Position numbers and translations under genes: made by a program
Shown here: positions 18,034 through 27,217 of the stretch, in pieces
Layout of the letters: each line of letters starts with the position of its first letter
Numbering within the stretch: the stretch's first letter is position 1
Source of the DNA: Xenococcaceae cyanobacterium MO_167.B27
Lineage (GTDB): Bacteria > Cyanobacteriota > Cyanobacteriia > Cyanobacteriales > Xenococcaceae
Direction of reading: 5' to 3'
Assembly: GCA_030065935.1 (NCBI GenBank)
Contig: JASJCP010000021.1
Span: 1-59,292 of the forward strand
Length of the DNA stretch: 59,292 nt
Notes under the pieces: generated by a model
Told to the model about the DNA's origin: nothing
Database searches by the model: none
What the model saw: the letters and a program-made list of their open reading frames with translations, nothing else

Positions 18034-19203
18034 ATGATATTCAAAGTCTTAAAAAATAGAACTCCTTTGGGTTGGCTACAACTCAAGCACGATAAGATGC
18101 GCTTGCTAACTGCACTATCAGGAATTGCTTTTGCAGATATTCTAATCTTTATGCAGTTAGGATTTAAAGATGCTCTTTATACAACTAATACTCAGTATCC
18201 TCGACAAATTCAGGGAGATATTGTTGTTCTCAGTAGTCAAGCAACTAATTTTAATAAACTATCTACTTTTCCGCGACGACGACTTTATCAGGCGATGGAT
18301 ATTCCTGGAGTGAAATCGGCAGAAGCTGTTTATCTTGGTTCTTTAGATTGGCGCAATCCTCAAACTAGAAAGAAAACCTCGATGATGGTAATTGGATTCG
18401 ATCCAGATCGACCCGTTTTCGATCTACCAGAAGTTAACCGTCAATTAGATAAAGTCAAGATACCTAATACGGTTTTATTAGATCAAGCATCCAGGGGAGA
18501 ATATCAAGAAGTTATTTCCCAAATCCAACAGGGTAAAACTTTAACCACAGAAATCGACAGAAACACAGTTACTATTACTGGTTTATTTCAAGTAGGTGCT
18601 TCTTTCCAAGATGATGGTGCATTAATTACCAGTGCTCAAAATTTTTTGCAGTTGTTTCCTAGAAGACAAGTAGGAACAGTTAGTTTAGGAGTAATTAACC
18701 TAAAAGACGGGTACAATCTTGAAGATGTGAGAACTTATTTAAACGCCTATCTGCCCCAAGACATTCGTGCTTTTACTTATCAAGAATATGTAGAGTTTGA
18801 GCTTAATTATATCCAAACTAGTTCAGCGATTGGCTTTATTTTTGGTCTGGGTACTGCCGTAGGTTTGATTGTCGGCATTGTAATTGTTTATCAAGTGCTT
18901 TCTACCGATGTCAACGATCATATGGCAGAATATGCCACATTTAAAGCGATGGGCTACCGAAACTTCTATTTACTTGGTGTGGTGTTTGAAGAAGCGATTA
19001 TCTTAGCTTTTATCGGATTTGTTCCTAGTGTAGCGATCGCTTCAGGACTATATCGCTTAACGGCAATAGCGACAGCTTTACCCTTAGTCATGCCAGTATC
19101 TAGAGTCATTTTAGTACTGATCTTAACCATTATGATGTGTACTGTTTCAGGTGCGATCGCCACCCGCAAACTTCACTCAGCCGATCCAGCAGATATTTTC
19201 TAA
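18034..19203 (+). CDS. devC: DevC-type ABC exporter permease
   Basis: The 389-residue DevC/FtsX-like permease has an N-terminal helix after a short amphipathic start (RTPLGWLQL), a large periplasmic domain at about residues 50-260, and three C-terminal helices (from IGFIFGLGTAVGLIVGIVIV on). In heterocyst-forming and other cyanobacteria DevBCA-type pumps export glycolipids or other products with an outer-membrane TolC. Its neighbours are the shortened devB and the intact devA (16 bases after the stop). The position between ppsA and aroA, on the same strand, suggests product export for the locus. Confidence 0.85.
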   Translation: MIFKVLKNRTPLGWLQLKHDKMRLLTALSGIAFADILIFMQLGFKDALYTTNTQYPRQIQGDIVVLSSQATNFNKLSTFPRRRLYQAMDIPGVKSAEAVYLGSLDWRNPQTRKKTSMMVIGFDPDRPVFDLPEVNRQLDKVKIPNTVLLDQASRGEYQEVISQIQQGKTLTTEIDRNTVTITGLFQVGASFQDDGALITSAQNFLQLFPRRQVGTVSLGVINLKDGYNLEDVRTYLNAYLPQDIRAFTYQEYVEFELNYIQTSSAIGFIFGLGTAVGLIVGIVIVYQVLSTDVNDHMAEYATFKAMGYRNFYLLGVVFEEAIILAFIGFVPSVAIASGLYRLTAIATALPLVMPVSRVILVLILTIMMCTVSGAIATRKLHSADPADIF

Positions 19204-19219
19204 ACAGGACAGAGTTATC

Positions 19220-19936
19220 ATGCAAAATTCTACTAACCAAAAACCAGTTATCTCTATCCACTATCTCAACCACTATTTTGGTCAAGGACAACTCCGCAAA
19301 CAAGTGTTATTTGATATTAATTTAGAAATTGCTGCTGGCGAGATTGTAATTATGACTGGTCCTTCAGGTTCTGGTAAAACTACTCTACTCACTTTAGTAA
19401 GCGGTTTGCGTTCGACCCAGTCAGGTAGTATGAGAATACTCGGACAAGAACTCTGTGGAGCAACGAATGAACAGTTAATACAAGCCAGACGACACAACGG
19501 TTACATTTTTCAAGCTCATAATCTGCACAGAAGCTTAACCGCCTTACAAAACGTGCAAATGGGTTTAGAAGTACAAAGTAAATTTTCTCGCCCAGAAATG
19601 GAGGAATGCGCTACTGCAATGCTAGAACAAGTAGGTTTGGGCAATCGCCTTAATTACTATCCCGAAAATCTTTCTGGCGGACAAAAACAAAGAGTCGCCA
19701 TCGCTCGTGCTTTAGTCTCCCATCCTGCTATCGTCTTAGCTGATGAACCTACCGCCGCCTTAGACAGTAAATCTGGTCGAGATGTCGTTAATTTGATGCA
19801 AAAACTAGCCAAGGAACAGAAAAGCACAATTCTCTTGGTTACTCACGACAATCGCATTTTAGACATTGCCGATCGCATTGTACATATGGAAGACGGAAAA
19901 CTGGTGAATAACTCGACCATGAGTATGGCAGCATGA
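19220..19936 (+). CDS. devA: DevA-type ABC exporter ATPase
   Basis: This 238-residue ATPase has Walker A GPSGSGKTTLL (residues 47-57), signature LSGGQKQRVAIA, Walker B IVLADEPTAALD and the H-loop VTHD, as in LolD/MacB/DevA ATPases. I start it at ATG 19220, in the expected position 16 bases after devC. An in-frame ATG at 19151 would overlap devC by 53 bases and add residues without similarity. It powers the DevC permease at the inner face of the membrane. Confidence 0.88.
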   Translation: MQNSTNQKPVISIHYLNHYFGQGQLRKQVLFDINLEIAAGEIVIMTGPSGSGKTTLLTLVSGLRSTQSGSMRILGQELCGATNEQLIQARRHNGYIFQAHNLHRSLTALQNVQMGLEVQSKFSRPEMEECATAMLEQVGLGNRLNYYPENLSGGQKQRVAIARALVSHPAIVLADEPTAALDSKSGRDVVNLMQKLAKEQKSTILLVTHDNRILDIADRIVHMEDGKLVNNSTMSMAA

Positions 19937-19939
19937 TAA

Positions 19940-20002
19940 CTAATACCAATTCTCGTGCATTTGCTAAATAGGTAGAAAGTTATTTGTTATTAAGAAAAAA
20001 CT
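19940..20002. repeat. dispersed repeat, copy 2, before aroA
   Basis: This copy matches the block at 334-396, including GCTAAATAGGTAGAAAGTT and TTATTAAGAAAAAA. It occupies the whole devA-aroA gap up to about 28 bases before the aroA start, so it is part of the aroA leader or promoter. Confidence 0.6.
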
Positions 20003-20029
20003 CTCAAATATATTTAAAAGGTAAAACTC

Positions 20030-21379
20030 ATGCTCAACCCAACTATCAATCCAATCGAGTCTAATAATCAAATTGACTTAACTATTCAACCTGCTGCTTC
20101 AGGACTCTGTTTACGAGGTTCGCTTTCAATCCCAGGAGATAAATCCATATCTCACCGCGCCTTAATGTTAGGTGCATTAGCCCAAGGAGAAACGAAGATT
20201 CAGGGACTATTACTAGGAGAAGATGTAATTAGCACAGCTAACTGTTTGCGATCGCTTGGTGGAGAAATTTCCGATCTCACCGCCCCAGAAATTTTAGTAA
20301 AAGGACAAGGTTTAGGACAATTTCAAGAACCCTTAGATGTGCTGAATGCTGGTAACTCTGGTACTACCATGCGGTTGATGTTAGGAATTTTAGCAGCGAG
20401 AGATAACCACTTCTTTACTTTAACAGGCGATCGCTCTTTGCGTTCTCGTCCGATGTCTCGCGTAGTCAAGCCCTTAACTCAAATGGGTGCAGAAATTTGG
20501 GGAAGACAAAATAACAATTTAGCTCCTTTGGCGATTAAAGGCAAAAAATTACGCCCAATTCACTATGATTCTCCTGTAGCTTCGGCTCAAGTCAAGTCTT
20601 GTATTCTCTTAGCTGGATTAATGAGTGAAGGACAAACTACGGTAACAGAACCAGCAAAATCAAGAGATCATAGCGAAAGAATGCTGAAAGCCTTTGGCGC
20701 AGATATCCATACTGACTCCGAAACCAATAGCGTTACTATCACTGGTGGTAATACCTTGCAAGGACAATCAGTAATTGTACCAGGGGATATTAGTTCAGCA
20801 TCCTTTTGGTTAGTAGCTGGTTCTGTCGTACCAGATTCGGAACTAAAACTAAAAGATGTAGGTATTAACCCCACAAGATCGGGAATTTTAGATGTTTTAA
20901 ACCTGATGGGAGCAAATATTACCATTGAAAAGGAAAGAATTGTTGCAGGAGAACCCATTGCTGATTTGTGGGTTCGCTCTAGTCGCCTTGAAGGATGCGA
21001 AATTGCTGGAGAACTAACCCTGCGTTGTATTGATGAAATTCCGATTATTGTCGTAGCAGCAGCCTTGGCGAAAGGAACAACTATCATCAAAGATGCAGCT
21101 GAACTAAGAATTAAAGAATGCGATCGCTTGTCGGTAATGGCTACTCAACTAAGTCGTATGGGTGCAAAAATTACTGAACATCCCGATGGCTTAGAAATTC
21201 AAGGGGGACATCCTTTATCTGGTGCAGAAGTAGCAAGTCACTCAGATCATCGCATTGCCATGAGTTTAGCAGTAGCAGCTTTACGAGCTTCAGGAAAAAC
21301 CACAATCGAAGAAGCAACAGCCTCCAATATTTCTTACCCTAACTTTTTTGACAGTCTTCAACAGGTTTGTTGTTGGTGA
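20030..21379 (+). CDS. aroA: EPSP synthase (3-phosphoshikimate 1-carboxyvinyltransferase)
   Basis: EPSP synthase joins PEP and shikimate-3-phosphate. The 449 residues show [49 protein letters not shown], the IDEIPII segment with the catalytic acid, and the C-terminal [14 protein letters not shown]. The RPMxRVxxPLxxMG pattern is that of class II-like enzymes common in cyanobacteria. It is the first of four consecutive shikimate genes (aroA, aroC, aroK, aroB). Such grouping is unusual in cyanobacteria, where these genes are generally scattered, so this set may be an additional pathway-specific one. Confidence 0.95.
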   Translation: MLNPTINPIESNNQIDLTIQPAASGLCLRGSLSIPGDKSISHRALMLGALAQGETKIQGLLLGEDVISTANCLRSLGGEISDLTAPEILVKGQGLGQFQEPLDVLNAGNSGTTMRLMLGILAARDNHFFTLTGDRSLRSRPMSRVVKPLTQMGAEIWGRQNNNLAPLAIKGKKLRPIHYDSPVASAQVKSCILLAGLMSEGQTTVTEPAKSRDHSERMLKAFGADIHTDSETNSVTITGGNTLQGQSVIVPGDISSASFWLVAGSVVPDSELKLKDVGINPTRSGILDVLNLMGANITIEKERIVAGEPIADLWVRSSRLEGCEIAGELTLRCIDEIPIIVVAAALAKGTTIIKDAAELRIKECDRLSVMATQLSRMGAKITEHPDGLEIQGGHPLSGAEVASHSDHRIAMSLAVAALRASGKTTIEEATASNISYPNFFDSLQQVCCW

Positions 21380-21425
21380 GGGCGATTTGCCAATCGCCCA
21401 TAAATTATTTACAGGAGAATAAATC

Positions 21426-22514
21426 ATGGGAAACACATTCGGACATTTATTTCGCATCACGACTTTTGGGGAATCACACGGCGGTGGGGTTGGTGTAGTT
21501 ATTGATGGTTGTCCACCAAAACTCAAAATATCTGAAGCAGAAATTCAAGTAGAATTAGACCGAAGACGACCAGGACAAAGTAAAATTACTACACCCAGGA
21601 AAGAAAGTGATACTTGTGAAATCATCTCTGGCGTATTTCAAGGCAAAACATTAGGCACTCCCATTGCCATTTTAGTGAGAAATAAAGATGCTCGTTCTCA
21701 AGATTATGATGAAATGGCAATCAAATATCGTCCTTCTCACGCAGATGCTACCTATGATGCTAAATATGGCATTCGGAACTGGCAAGGTGGGGGGCGTTCC
21801 TCAGCTAGAGAAACCATTGGTAGAGTAGCAGCAGGCGCGATCGCAAAAAAAATCCTCAAGCAAGTTGCTGGTGTCGAAATAGTTGCTTACGTTAAACGCA
21901 TTAAAGATAAAGATGCAGTAGTAGATTCTAATACCGTTACTCTAGAACAAGTTGAAAGCAATATCGTTCGCTGTCCCGATAGTGAATGTGCAGAAAGGAT
22001 GATTGAATTAATCGATCGCGCTCTTAAGGACAAAGACTCTCTTGGCGGTGTGGTCGAATGTGTCGCCCGTAATGTTCCCAAAGGTTTAGGCGAACCAGTC
22101 TTCGATAAATTAGAAGCAGATTTAGCTAAAGGTGTAATGTCCTTACCAGCTACTAAAGGTTTTGAAATTGGTTCTGGTTTTGCTGGAACGATCATGACAG
22201 GAAGCGAACATAATGACGAATATTGTATCGATGAAAACGGCAATATTTGTACCGCAACCAATCGTTCGGGAGGTATCCAAGGAGGTATTGCTAACGGCGA
22301 AAATATTATGATTAGAGCTGCTTTTAAACCAACTGCAACTGTCGGTAAAGAACAGCGTACCGTTACTAAAACAGGTGAAGAAACCGTTTTGGCAGCTAAA
22401 GGCAGACATGATCCTTGCGTGTTACCCAGAGCCGTACCTATGGTAGAAGCGATGGTAGCTCTGGTTTTGTGCGATCATCTGCTGCGCCATCAGGCTCAAT
22501 GCCAATTAATTTAG
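21426..22514 (+). CDS. aroC: chorismate synthase
   Basis: Chorismate synthase removes phosphate from EPSP with reduced FMN. The 362-residue protein has the expected start ([18 protein letters not shown]), the [16 protein letters not shown] block, [22 protein letters not shown], and a C-terminal [19 protein letters not shown] block with the conserved RHDPC. It lies 46 bases after aroA with an AGGAGAA ribosome site. Its product is the substrate of the chorismate lyase at 9887. Confidence 0.95.
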   Translation: MGNTFGHLFRITTFGESHGGGVGVVIDGCPPKLKISEAEIQVELDRRRPGQSKITTPRKESDTCEIISGVFQGKTLGTPIAILVRNKDARSQDYDEMAIKYRPSHADATYDAKYGIRNWQGGGRSSARETIGRVAAGAIAKKILKQVAGVEIVAYVKRIKDKDAVVDSNTVTLEQVESNIVRCPDSECAERMIELIDRALKDKDSLGGVVECVARNVPKGLGEPVFDKLEADLAKGVMSLPATKGFEIGSGFAGTIMTGSEHNDEYCIDENGNICTATNRSGGIQGGIANGENIMIRAAFKPTATVGKEQRTVTKTGEETVLAAKGRHDPCVLPRAVPMVEAMVALVLCDHLLRHQAQCQLI

Positions 22515-22585
22515 TTTTCTCATTAGATGCGTTATTTGTAGCAAATATGAGCGCAATTTGAGATAAGTTGAGAGAAATTTTGTTT

Positions 22586-23122
22586 ATGGATAGACCATTA
22601 CAAGAAAGCAACATTTATCTAATTGGCATGATGGGGTCGGGTAAAACTACTGTTGGTAAGTTACTAGCAGAGAAATTAAACTATCGTTTTTTCGATACTG
22701 ACGATTACATTGAACAATTAGCCCAAAAAACTATTTCAGAGATTTTTGCTACCGAGGGAGAAGCAAGGTTTCGTGAACTAGAAAGCCAAGTTCTGAGAAA
22801 GTTGTCTGCTTATGACAGAAGCGCGTTCACCCAAGGTGAGTTTGCAGCGATCGCCACTGGGGGCGGTATCGTTCAAAGATCGGAAAACTGGAGTTGTCTG
22901 CGTCAAGGCTTGATCGTTTGGCTGGATGCGGACTTAAATTTACTCAATCGAAGACTGGCTGGAGATAACAATAGACCTCTAGTAGGTCAACTCGAATCGT
23001 TACTAGCAACTCGCCGTTCTCTTTATGCCCAAGCGGATTTACATATTGTAATCGAGCCAGAACAAACTCCAGAAGATATTGTCACTCAGATTATCAATTT
23101 AGCTCATCAAAGAGCCATTTAA
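22586..23122 (+). CDS. aroK: shikimate kinase
   Basis: This 178-residue kinase phosphorylates shikimate. It shows the P-loop GMMGSGKTTVGKLLA, the shikimate-binding DTDDYIEQ and RFRELE segments, GGGIVQ and the lid NRPLVGQ. I use ATG 22586. An upstream TTG at 22568 is in frame but has no ribosome site, and the added residues are not family-like. It is third in the aroA-C-K-B run. Confidence 0.93.
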   Translation: MDRPLQESNIYLIGMMGSGKTTVGKLLAEKLNYRFFDTDDYIEQLAQKTISEIFATEGEARFRELESQVLRKLSAYDRSAFTQGEFAAIATGGGIVQRSENWSCLRQGLIVWLDADLNLLNRRLAGDNNRPLVGQLESLLATRRSLYAQADLHIVIEPEQTPEDIVTQIINLAHQRAI

Positions 23123-23181
23123 TTCGGCAATCCTACCTAGAGAATTGGAGCTAACTACCGAAAGCAATTTATCTATTTATA

Positions 23182-24267
23182 ATGAACAAGATTACAGTCA
23201 ACTTACCCCAAGATTCCTATCAAATTACTATAGCGGGTGGTAGCCTTTCCCAGATAGGTAATCAAATCGCCAAGCTTAATTTAGGACGAAAAGTTTTACT
23301 GGTTTCCAATCCAGAAATTTTTAGTTACTACGGAGCAACAGCGATCACCTCTTTAAAAACTGCTGGTTTTGAAGTTTACACTCATTTAATTGAGGCTGGG
23401 GAACCTTATAAAACTTTGAAATACGTTCAACAAATTTACGATATTGCCTTAAAAAATCATTTCGAGCGTTCTTCTACTTTTATCGCTTTAGGCGGTGGAG
23501 TTATTGGCGATGTGACAGGCTTTGCTGCTGCTACCTGGTTGCGAGGCGTAAACTTCGTCCAAGTACCTACTTCTCTTCTAGCAATGGTTGATGCTGCTAT
23601 TGGTGGCAAAACTGGAGTCAATCATCCCCAAGGAAAAAATCTGATTGGTGCTTTTTATCAACCAAAATTAGTAATGATCGACCCTAATGTCTTAAAAACT
23701 CTGCCAAAAAGAGAATTTCGGGCGGGAATGGCAGAAGTAATTAAATACGGCATTATTTGGGATGCAGATTTATTTGCTAAATTAGAGCGAGCAGAAGCAA
23801 TTGATAGTTTTGAAAAGATCGATCCCAAATTACTACAGATAATTTTAGTACGCTCTGCCAAAGCTAAAGCAGATGTAGTCAGTAAAGATGAAAAAGAAGC
23901 AGGACTAAGAGCAATTTTAAATTATGGTCATACAATTGCTCATGCTGTGGAAAGTTTAACTAATTACCAATGTTTCGTTCACGGAGAAGCCGTAGCAATG
24001 GGAATGGTTGCAGCAGGGAAAATTGCCGTAGTAATGGGAAATTGGAGTGAGCAAGAAGCCAAACGCCAAGATAAGCTGATTGAAAAAGCTGGATTACCAC
24101 TAAAAATTCCGTCTCAATTGAACAAACAAGCAATTATCGACGCTTTACAAAGGGATAAAAAAGTAAAAGCAGGAAAAGTCCGCTTTGTAATTCCCACTCA
24201 CATTGGACTAGCCACAATTACCGATAAAGTGACTACTAGAGTAATTGAAAAAGCAATTTATAGTTAG
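23182..24267 (+). CDS. aroB: 3-dehydroquinate synthase
   Basis: AroB cyclises DAHP to dehydroquinate with NAD and a divalent metal. In the 361 residues one sees the NAD loop [41 protein letters not shown], the EVIKYGII segment with its glutamate ligand, and the metal histidines in [12 protein letters not shown] and [10 protein letters not shown]. It ends the plus-strand block; a hairpin follows immediately. Genes for dehydroquinate dehydratase and shikimate dehydrogenase are not in the window, so those two steps would depend on enzymes encoded elsewhere. Confidence 0.95.
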   Translation: MNKITVNLPQDSYQITIAGGSLSQIGNQIAKLNLGRKVLLVSNPEIFSYYGATAITSLKTAGFEVYTHLIEAGEPYKTLKYVQQIYDIALKNHFERSSTFIALGGGVIGDVTGFAAATWLRGVNFVQVPTSLLAMVDAAIGGKTGVNHPQGKNLIGAFYQPKLVMIDPNVLKTLPKREFRAGMAEVIKYGIIWDADLFAKLERAEAIDSFEKIDPKLLQIILVRSAKAKADVVSKDEKEAGLRAILNYGHTIAHAVESLTNYQCFVHGEAVAMGMVAAGKIAVVMGNWSEQEAKRQDKLIEKAGLPLKIPSQLNKQAIIDALQRDKKVKAGKVRFVIPTHIGLATITDKVTTRVIEKAIYS

Positions 24268-24286
24268 TAAGATATTTATTTCTTAC
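24267..24286. terminator. bidirectional hairpin between aroB and the pentapeptide gene
   Basis: GTAAGA and TCTTAC pair around an 8-nt AT loop between two convergent stop codons. It is the simplest candidate for a shared terminator and marks the right end of the metabolite block. The stem is only 6 bp. Confidence 0.4.
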
Positions 24287-24289
24287 CTC

Positions 24290-24925
24290 TTACTTATCTG
24301 ATAACTCGACTCCTAGAGTACAAGCTTGTTCTAAATTCGCTCCCTGGAAGTTTGTTCCTTCTACTTCAGCACACAAGAGATTAGCTCCTGATAAATTAGC
24401 ACCAGCCAGATTAGCACCCCGTAAGTCAGCTTCTTCAAGATTGGCTTCACTAAGATTAGCTCCTTGTAAATCAGCTTGTACCAGATTAGCTCCTTTGAGA
24501 TTGGCACTATTAAGATTAGCACCCCGTAAATCTGCTCCTCGTAAATCTATACCCCGAAGATTTACCCCTGTGAGATTAGCACCACTAAGAAATGCTCCTG
24601 CGAAAGAGGATTGAAGTAGTTTTGCTCCCATGAGATTCGCGCCACGGAGGTTAGCACCTCGTAAGTCCGCTTTACTCAAGTCAGCTTGCATTAAATTAGC
24701 ACCTAATAGGTTAGCTCTGAGATCGCAAGATTGGAATTGCGCCCCCAAAAGGTTAGCACCGTCTAATTTTGCTCCTTTGAGGTTGGATTGAGAAAAATCC
24801 GTACCTACTAAAGTTGCTCCAGCCAGATTAATTCTTTCTAACTCACAGTGAGCCAAATTTTCATCTTCTAAGTTTATGCCTGGAAAATCTTTTTCTTGTC
24901 CTTTTTTAATAGTTTCGATATTCAT
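24290..24925 (-). CDS. pentapeptide-repeat protein
   Basis: This 211-residue protein consists almost entirely of A(D/N)Lxx repeats (for example ANLRGANLMGA, ADLRGANLNSA) from about residue 40 to 205. These fold as a right-handed beta-helix. A short N-terminal lead (MNIETIKKGQEKDF) precedes them. There is no signal peptide and no partner domain. The family is abundant in cyanobacteria and mostly of unknown function. It runs in the same direction as the DICT-domain gene, 10 bases upstream, and probably shares its transcript. Confidence 0.88.
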   Translation of the reverse strand: MNIETIKKGQEKDFPGINLEDENLAHCELERINLAGATLVGTDFSQSNLKGAKLDGANLLGAQFQSCDLRANLLGANLMQADLSKADLRGANLRGANLMGAKLLQSSFAGAFLSGANLTGVNLRGIDLRGADLRGANLNSANLKGANLVQADLQGANLSEANLEEADLRGANLAGANLSGANLLCAEVEGTNFQGANLEQACTLGVELSDK

Positions 24926-24935
24926 TTATCAATTA

Positions 24936-26282
24936 TTAATTATCAATAAGCCACATTCCTGAAGCAATTTTAGGTTGATAGATTTGAATGTTCATCCCTT
25001 GCTGCATTGCCATTACCAATAAGTTTAGGGCTTCTACTAATTTAGGATCGTAGGAAATCCCCGATTCTTGTTGACATTCGGTAAATGCTTTGATTATGGC
25101 ATTGCTTTGGGTTGATTCTAGATTATATTGTGTTACTTTTTGTTGAAAATCTGCCACCAAACGCAGAATTCTTGATTCTAGAGGAATATTATCATAGGCT
25201 AAACCAGAGGGTTTTCCTGAACCATCCCACTGTTCTGTTTGATGAGTCAGAATTTTGGCGATCGCCTGGAGTTGGGGCATAATCCGCAAGAGTTTGGCTT
25301 TGGGTAACTCCTCTTGATGTTCTAAGGCTTTTTGCTGTACAGGAGATTTTTTGGCTTGAATTTCTGTAATTTGGGATAATGAGCCAAGACGATGTAATAA
25401 TCCTGCTAATTTCAGTCTTTTAATCTGCCATGCGGGTAAATCCAGCAATTGTCCCATAGCTTCGGCTAAAGAAGATACTTCTGTCGCGCCCATTGGGTTT
25501 TGAGTATCAGTGCGATCGATGATTTGAGCCATTCTTAAAAAGGCTTGCATCTCATTAGAGAGAATATTATCATCTAAGGCTTGGAAAAAATTAAAGTTAG
25601 TTGTTTCTTGGGGTTGATGGAGAATTTCTTGACAACTCTGTAGATAGTTAACTACTTTTGTCACTACTGCAACTAGATCTTCTTGTTGATGCTTTTTCTG
25701 GTGGGTATTTATCTGCTCTATTTGAGTTTTGAGACTCTGGGCTAAATCGCGATCGTAAGTTTCGATGTGAGATACAGCTAATTCTACAGTTTCTAGGACT
25801 AAATCTGGCTCAAAAGTCCAAAATCCGTAAAATTTACGTTCTAAATCTTCTTTAGGTTGTCCTCCTACCCCATAGTCTGCTTCTGATAACTCTTGACACA
25901 ATACCATTGCTGTATAAGTAGGAGATAAAATCATCAAGTGCCATTCTTGAGCAACAGGATCATCAGGAGTAAGCTTTACTAAAGCAACATTGGATTTCTT
26001 GCTAGTAGGATGGCTATCAAAACCAGCATCAGATGTTGCCATAATCCCTATCTGCTCGGATTTTGCTGCTAAATCTCCATAACGCTCTGCTTCTTGGAGA
26101 TACCATTTACCCCTTTGAAAAGCTGTGATCACTAATGGCTTACTATCTGTCTCTAAAATAAAATCTTCTAGAGCATGACAAAGAGCGACTAAGGTATTTT
26201 TATAATAAACCCCTAAATTTAAGGGTTTATTGCTATTTTGATGATTTACGGTTAACTTTTGTAATATAGAGCCTTTAAGCAT
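24936..26282 (-). CDS. DICT sensory domain with degenerate HD-GYP module
   Basis: The 448 residues comprise an N-terminal DICT domain (about residues 15-190) and a C-terminal HD-GYP-like half (about 240-440). In the latter, the HD dyad region reads AGLLHRLGSL and the GYP signature reads DGSGKPSGL. The GYP tyrosine is replaced by lysine and the HD pair appears lost, so phosphodiesterase activity is doubtful. DICT domains often sit in light- or c-di-GMP-linked regulators of cyanobacteria. It is likely a sensor or scaffold and is probably co-transcribed with the pentapeptide gene. Confidence 0.75.
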   Translation of the reverse strand: MLKGSILQKLTVNHQNSNKPLNLGVYYKNTLVALCHALEDFILETDSKPLVITAFQRGKWYLQEAERYGDLAAKSEQIGIMATSDAGFDSHPTSKKSNVALVKLTPDDPVAQEWHLMILSPTYTAMVLCQELSEADYGVGGQPKEDLERKFYGFWTFEPDLVLETVELAVSHIETYDRDLAQSLKTQIEQINTHQKKHQQEDLVAVVTKVVNYLQSCQEILHQPQETTNFNFFQALDDNILSNEMQAFLRMAQIIDRTDTQNPMGATEVSSLAEAMGQLLDLPAWQIKRLKLAGLLHRLGSLSQITEIQAKKSPVQQKALEHQEELPKAKLLRIMPQLQAIAKILTHQTEQWDGSGKPSGLAYDNIPLESRILRLVADFQQKVTQYNLESTQSNAIIKAFTECQQESGISYDPKLVEALNLLVMAMQQGMNIQIYQPKIASGMWLIDN

Positions 26283-26387
26283 AATAGAATTTTCAGTTAA
26301 GTAGTATAAATATTCAAAAAGTCAATTAGACTTCTTACATTAGATGACCCATAGATAAACCCAGATAGATTTATAGCAGAATCTACC

Positions 26388-27065
26388 TCACTCTTTAAGA
26401 TATTTAATGCGAAATCTTCTCACTGGAGGAGTTTGACTATCTATATAGTCTTCTAAAGCAACTTTTGTTAGCCCTAGGGTTTCGATGAAAGCTAACTCTT
26501 CTTTTGTTAAAGGATAAGGGGGATATTTACCCTGATCCTCTGATTTATTACGCCCCCGACAAATAATTAATAGAGTTCCTCCTGGTGCAAGATATTCTAC
26601 TATTGTTTCTATTACCTGTTTTCTGGTAGAGCTAGGAAGAGATTGCAAAGTGTAAGATTCAAGTATGAAATCAAAGCTTTGTTGCCAAGATTGCTCTAGT
26701 TTTAGTGCATCGGAGACAAGATAATTAACCTCAGAATCAGGAAATCTTTGCTTACACCAGGCTATTGCACTAGCAGAAATATCAAAACCCGTTACAGCAA
26801 AACCTTGTTTAGACAAAGCTTCTGCATCATCTCCCAAGCCACAACCCACAACTAAGGCTTTTTTTCCCTCTGCTTGAATCTGATTGTTTTCTAACCACTC
26901 AGATAAATTAGGATTGACCCTTAAATCCGCCCAGGGAATTTGGGATGTATCCCCTTTTGCTTGAGAATACAAAACTTCAAACCATCCCGTAGGATTGTTT
27001 TGTTGGAGAAATCGATCAGCTAGTTCTTTGGTTCTAGTTCTAGCTGTTACTAATTCATCGTTCAT
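26388..27065 (-). CDS. class I SAM-dependent methyltransferase (TPMT-like)
   Basis: This protein of about 225 residues starts at ATG 27065 (a GTG at 27071 is possible). It has PWADLRVNPNLSEWL before motif I (VVGCGLGDDAEALSKQG), then TGFDISASAIAWCK and a post-motif APGGTLLII. The layout is that of the TPMT/halide-thiol methyltransferase-like branch. The substrate is unknown. With halogenation suspected in the neighbouring locus, a halide or phenol acceptor is a thought only; it lies outside the block on the other strand. Confidence 0.75.
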   Translation of the reverse strand: MNDELVTARTRTKELADRFLQQNNPTGWFEVLYSQAKGDTSQIPWADLRVNPNLSEWLENNQIQAEGKKALVVGCGLGDDAEALSKQGFAVTGFDISASAIAWCKQRFPDSEVNYLVSDALKLEQSWQQSFDFILESYTLQSLPSSTRKQVIETIVEYLAPGGTLLIICRGRNKSEDQGKYPPYPLTKEELAFIETLGLTKVALEDYIDSQTPPVRRFRIKYLKE

Positions 27066-27217
27066 CGTCACTTATAGTAGCATTATCAGGTAGGGTGGGC
27101 AGTACGGTGGGCAATGTCTATGGTGATTATCTGTCATAAACATGGACATTTTAGGAACATTGTTTGATGGGGTTGCATTATGAGGTATCCGCAATTCATA
27201 AATTGCGGATAGAATAT

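Noticed and set aside
24290-27071. Pentapeptide, DICT and methyltransferase genes as part of the metabolite locus
   Set aside because: They are on the opposite strand, behind a shared terminator-like hairpin, and are common in cyanobacteria; no functional link can be seen.
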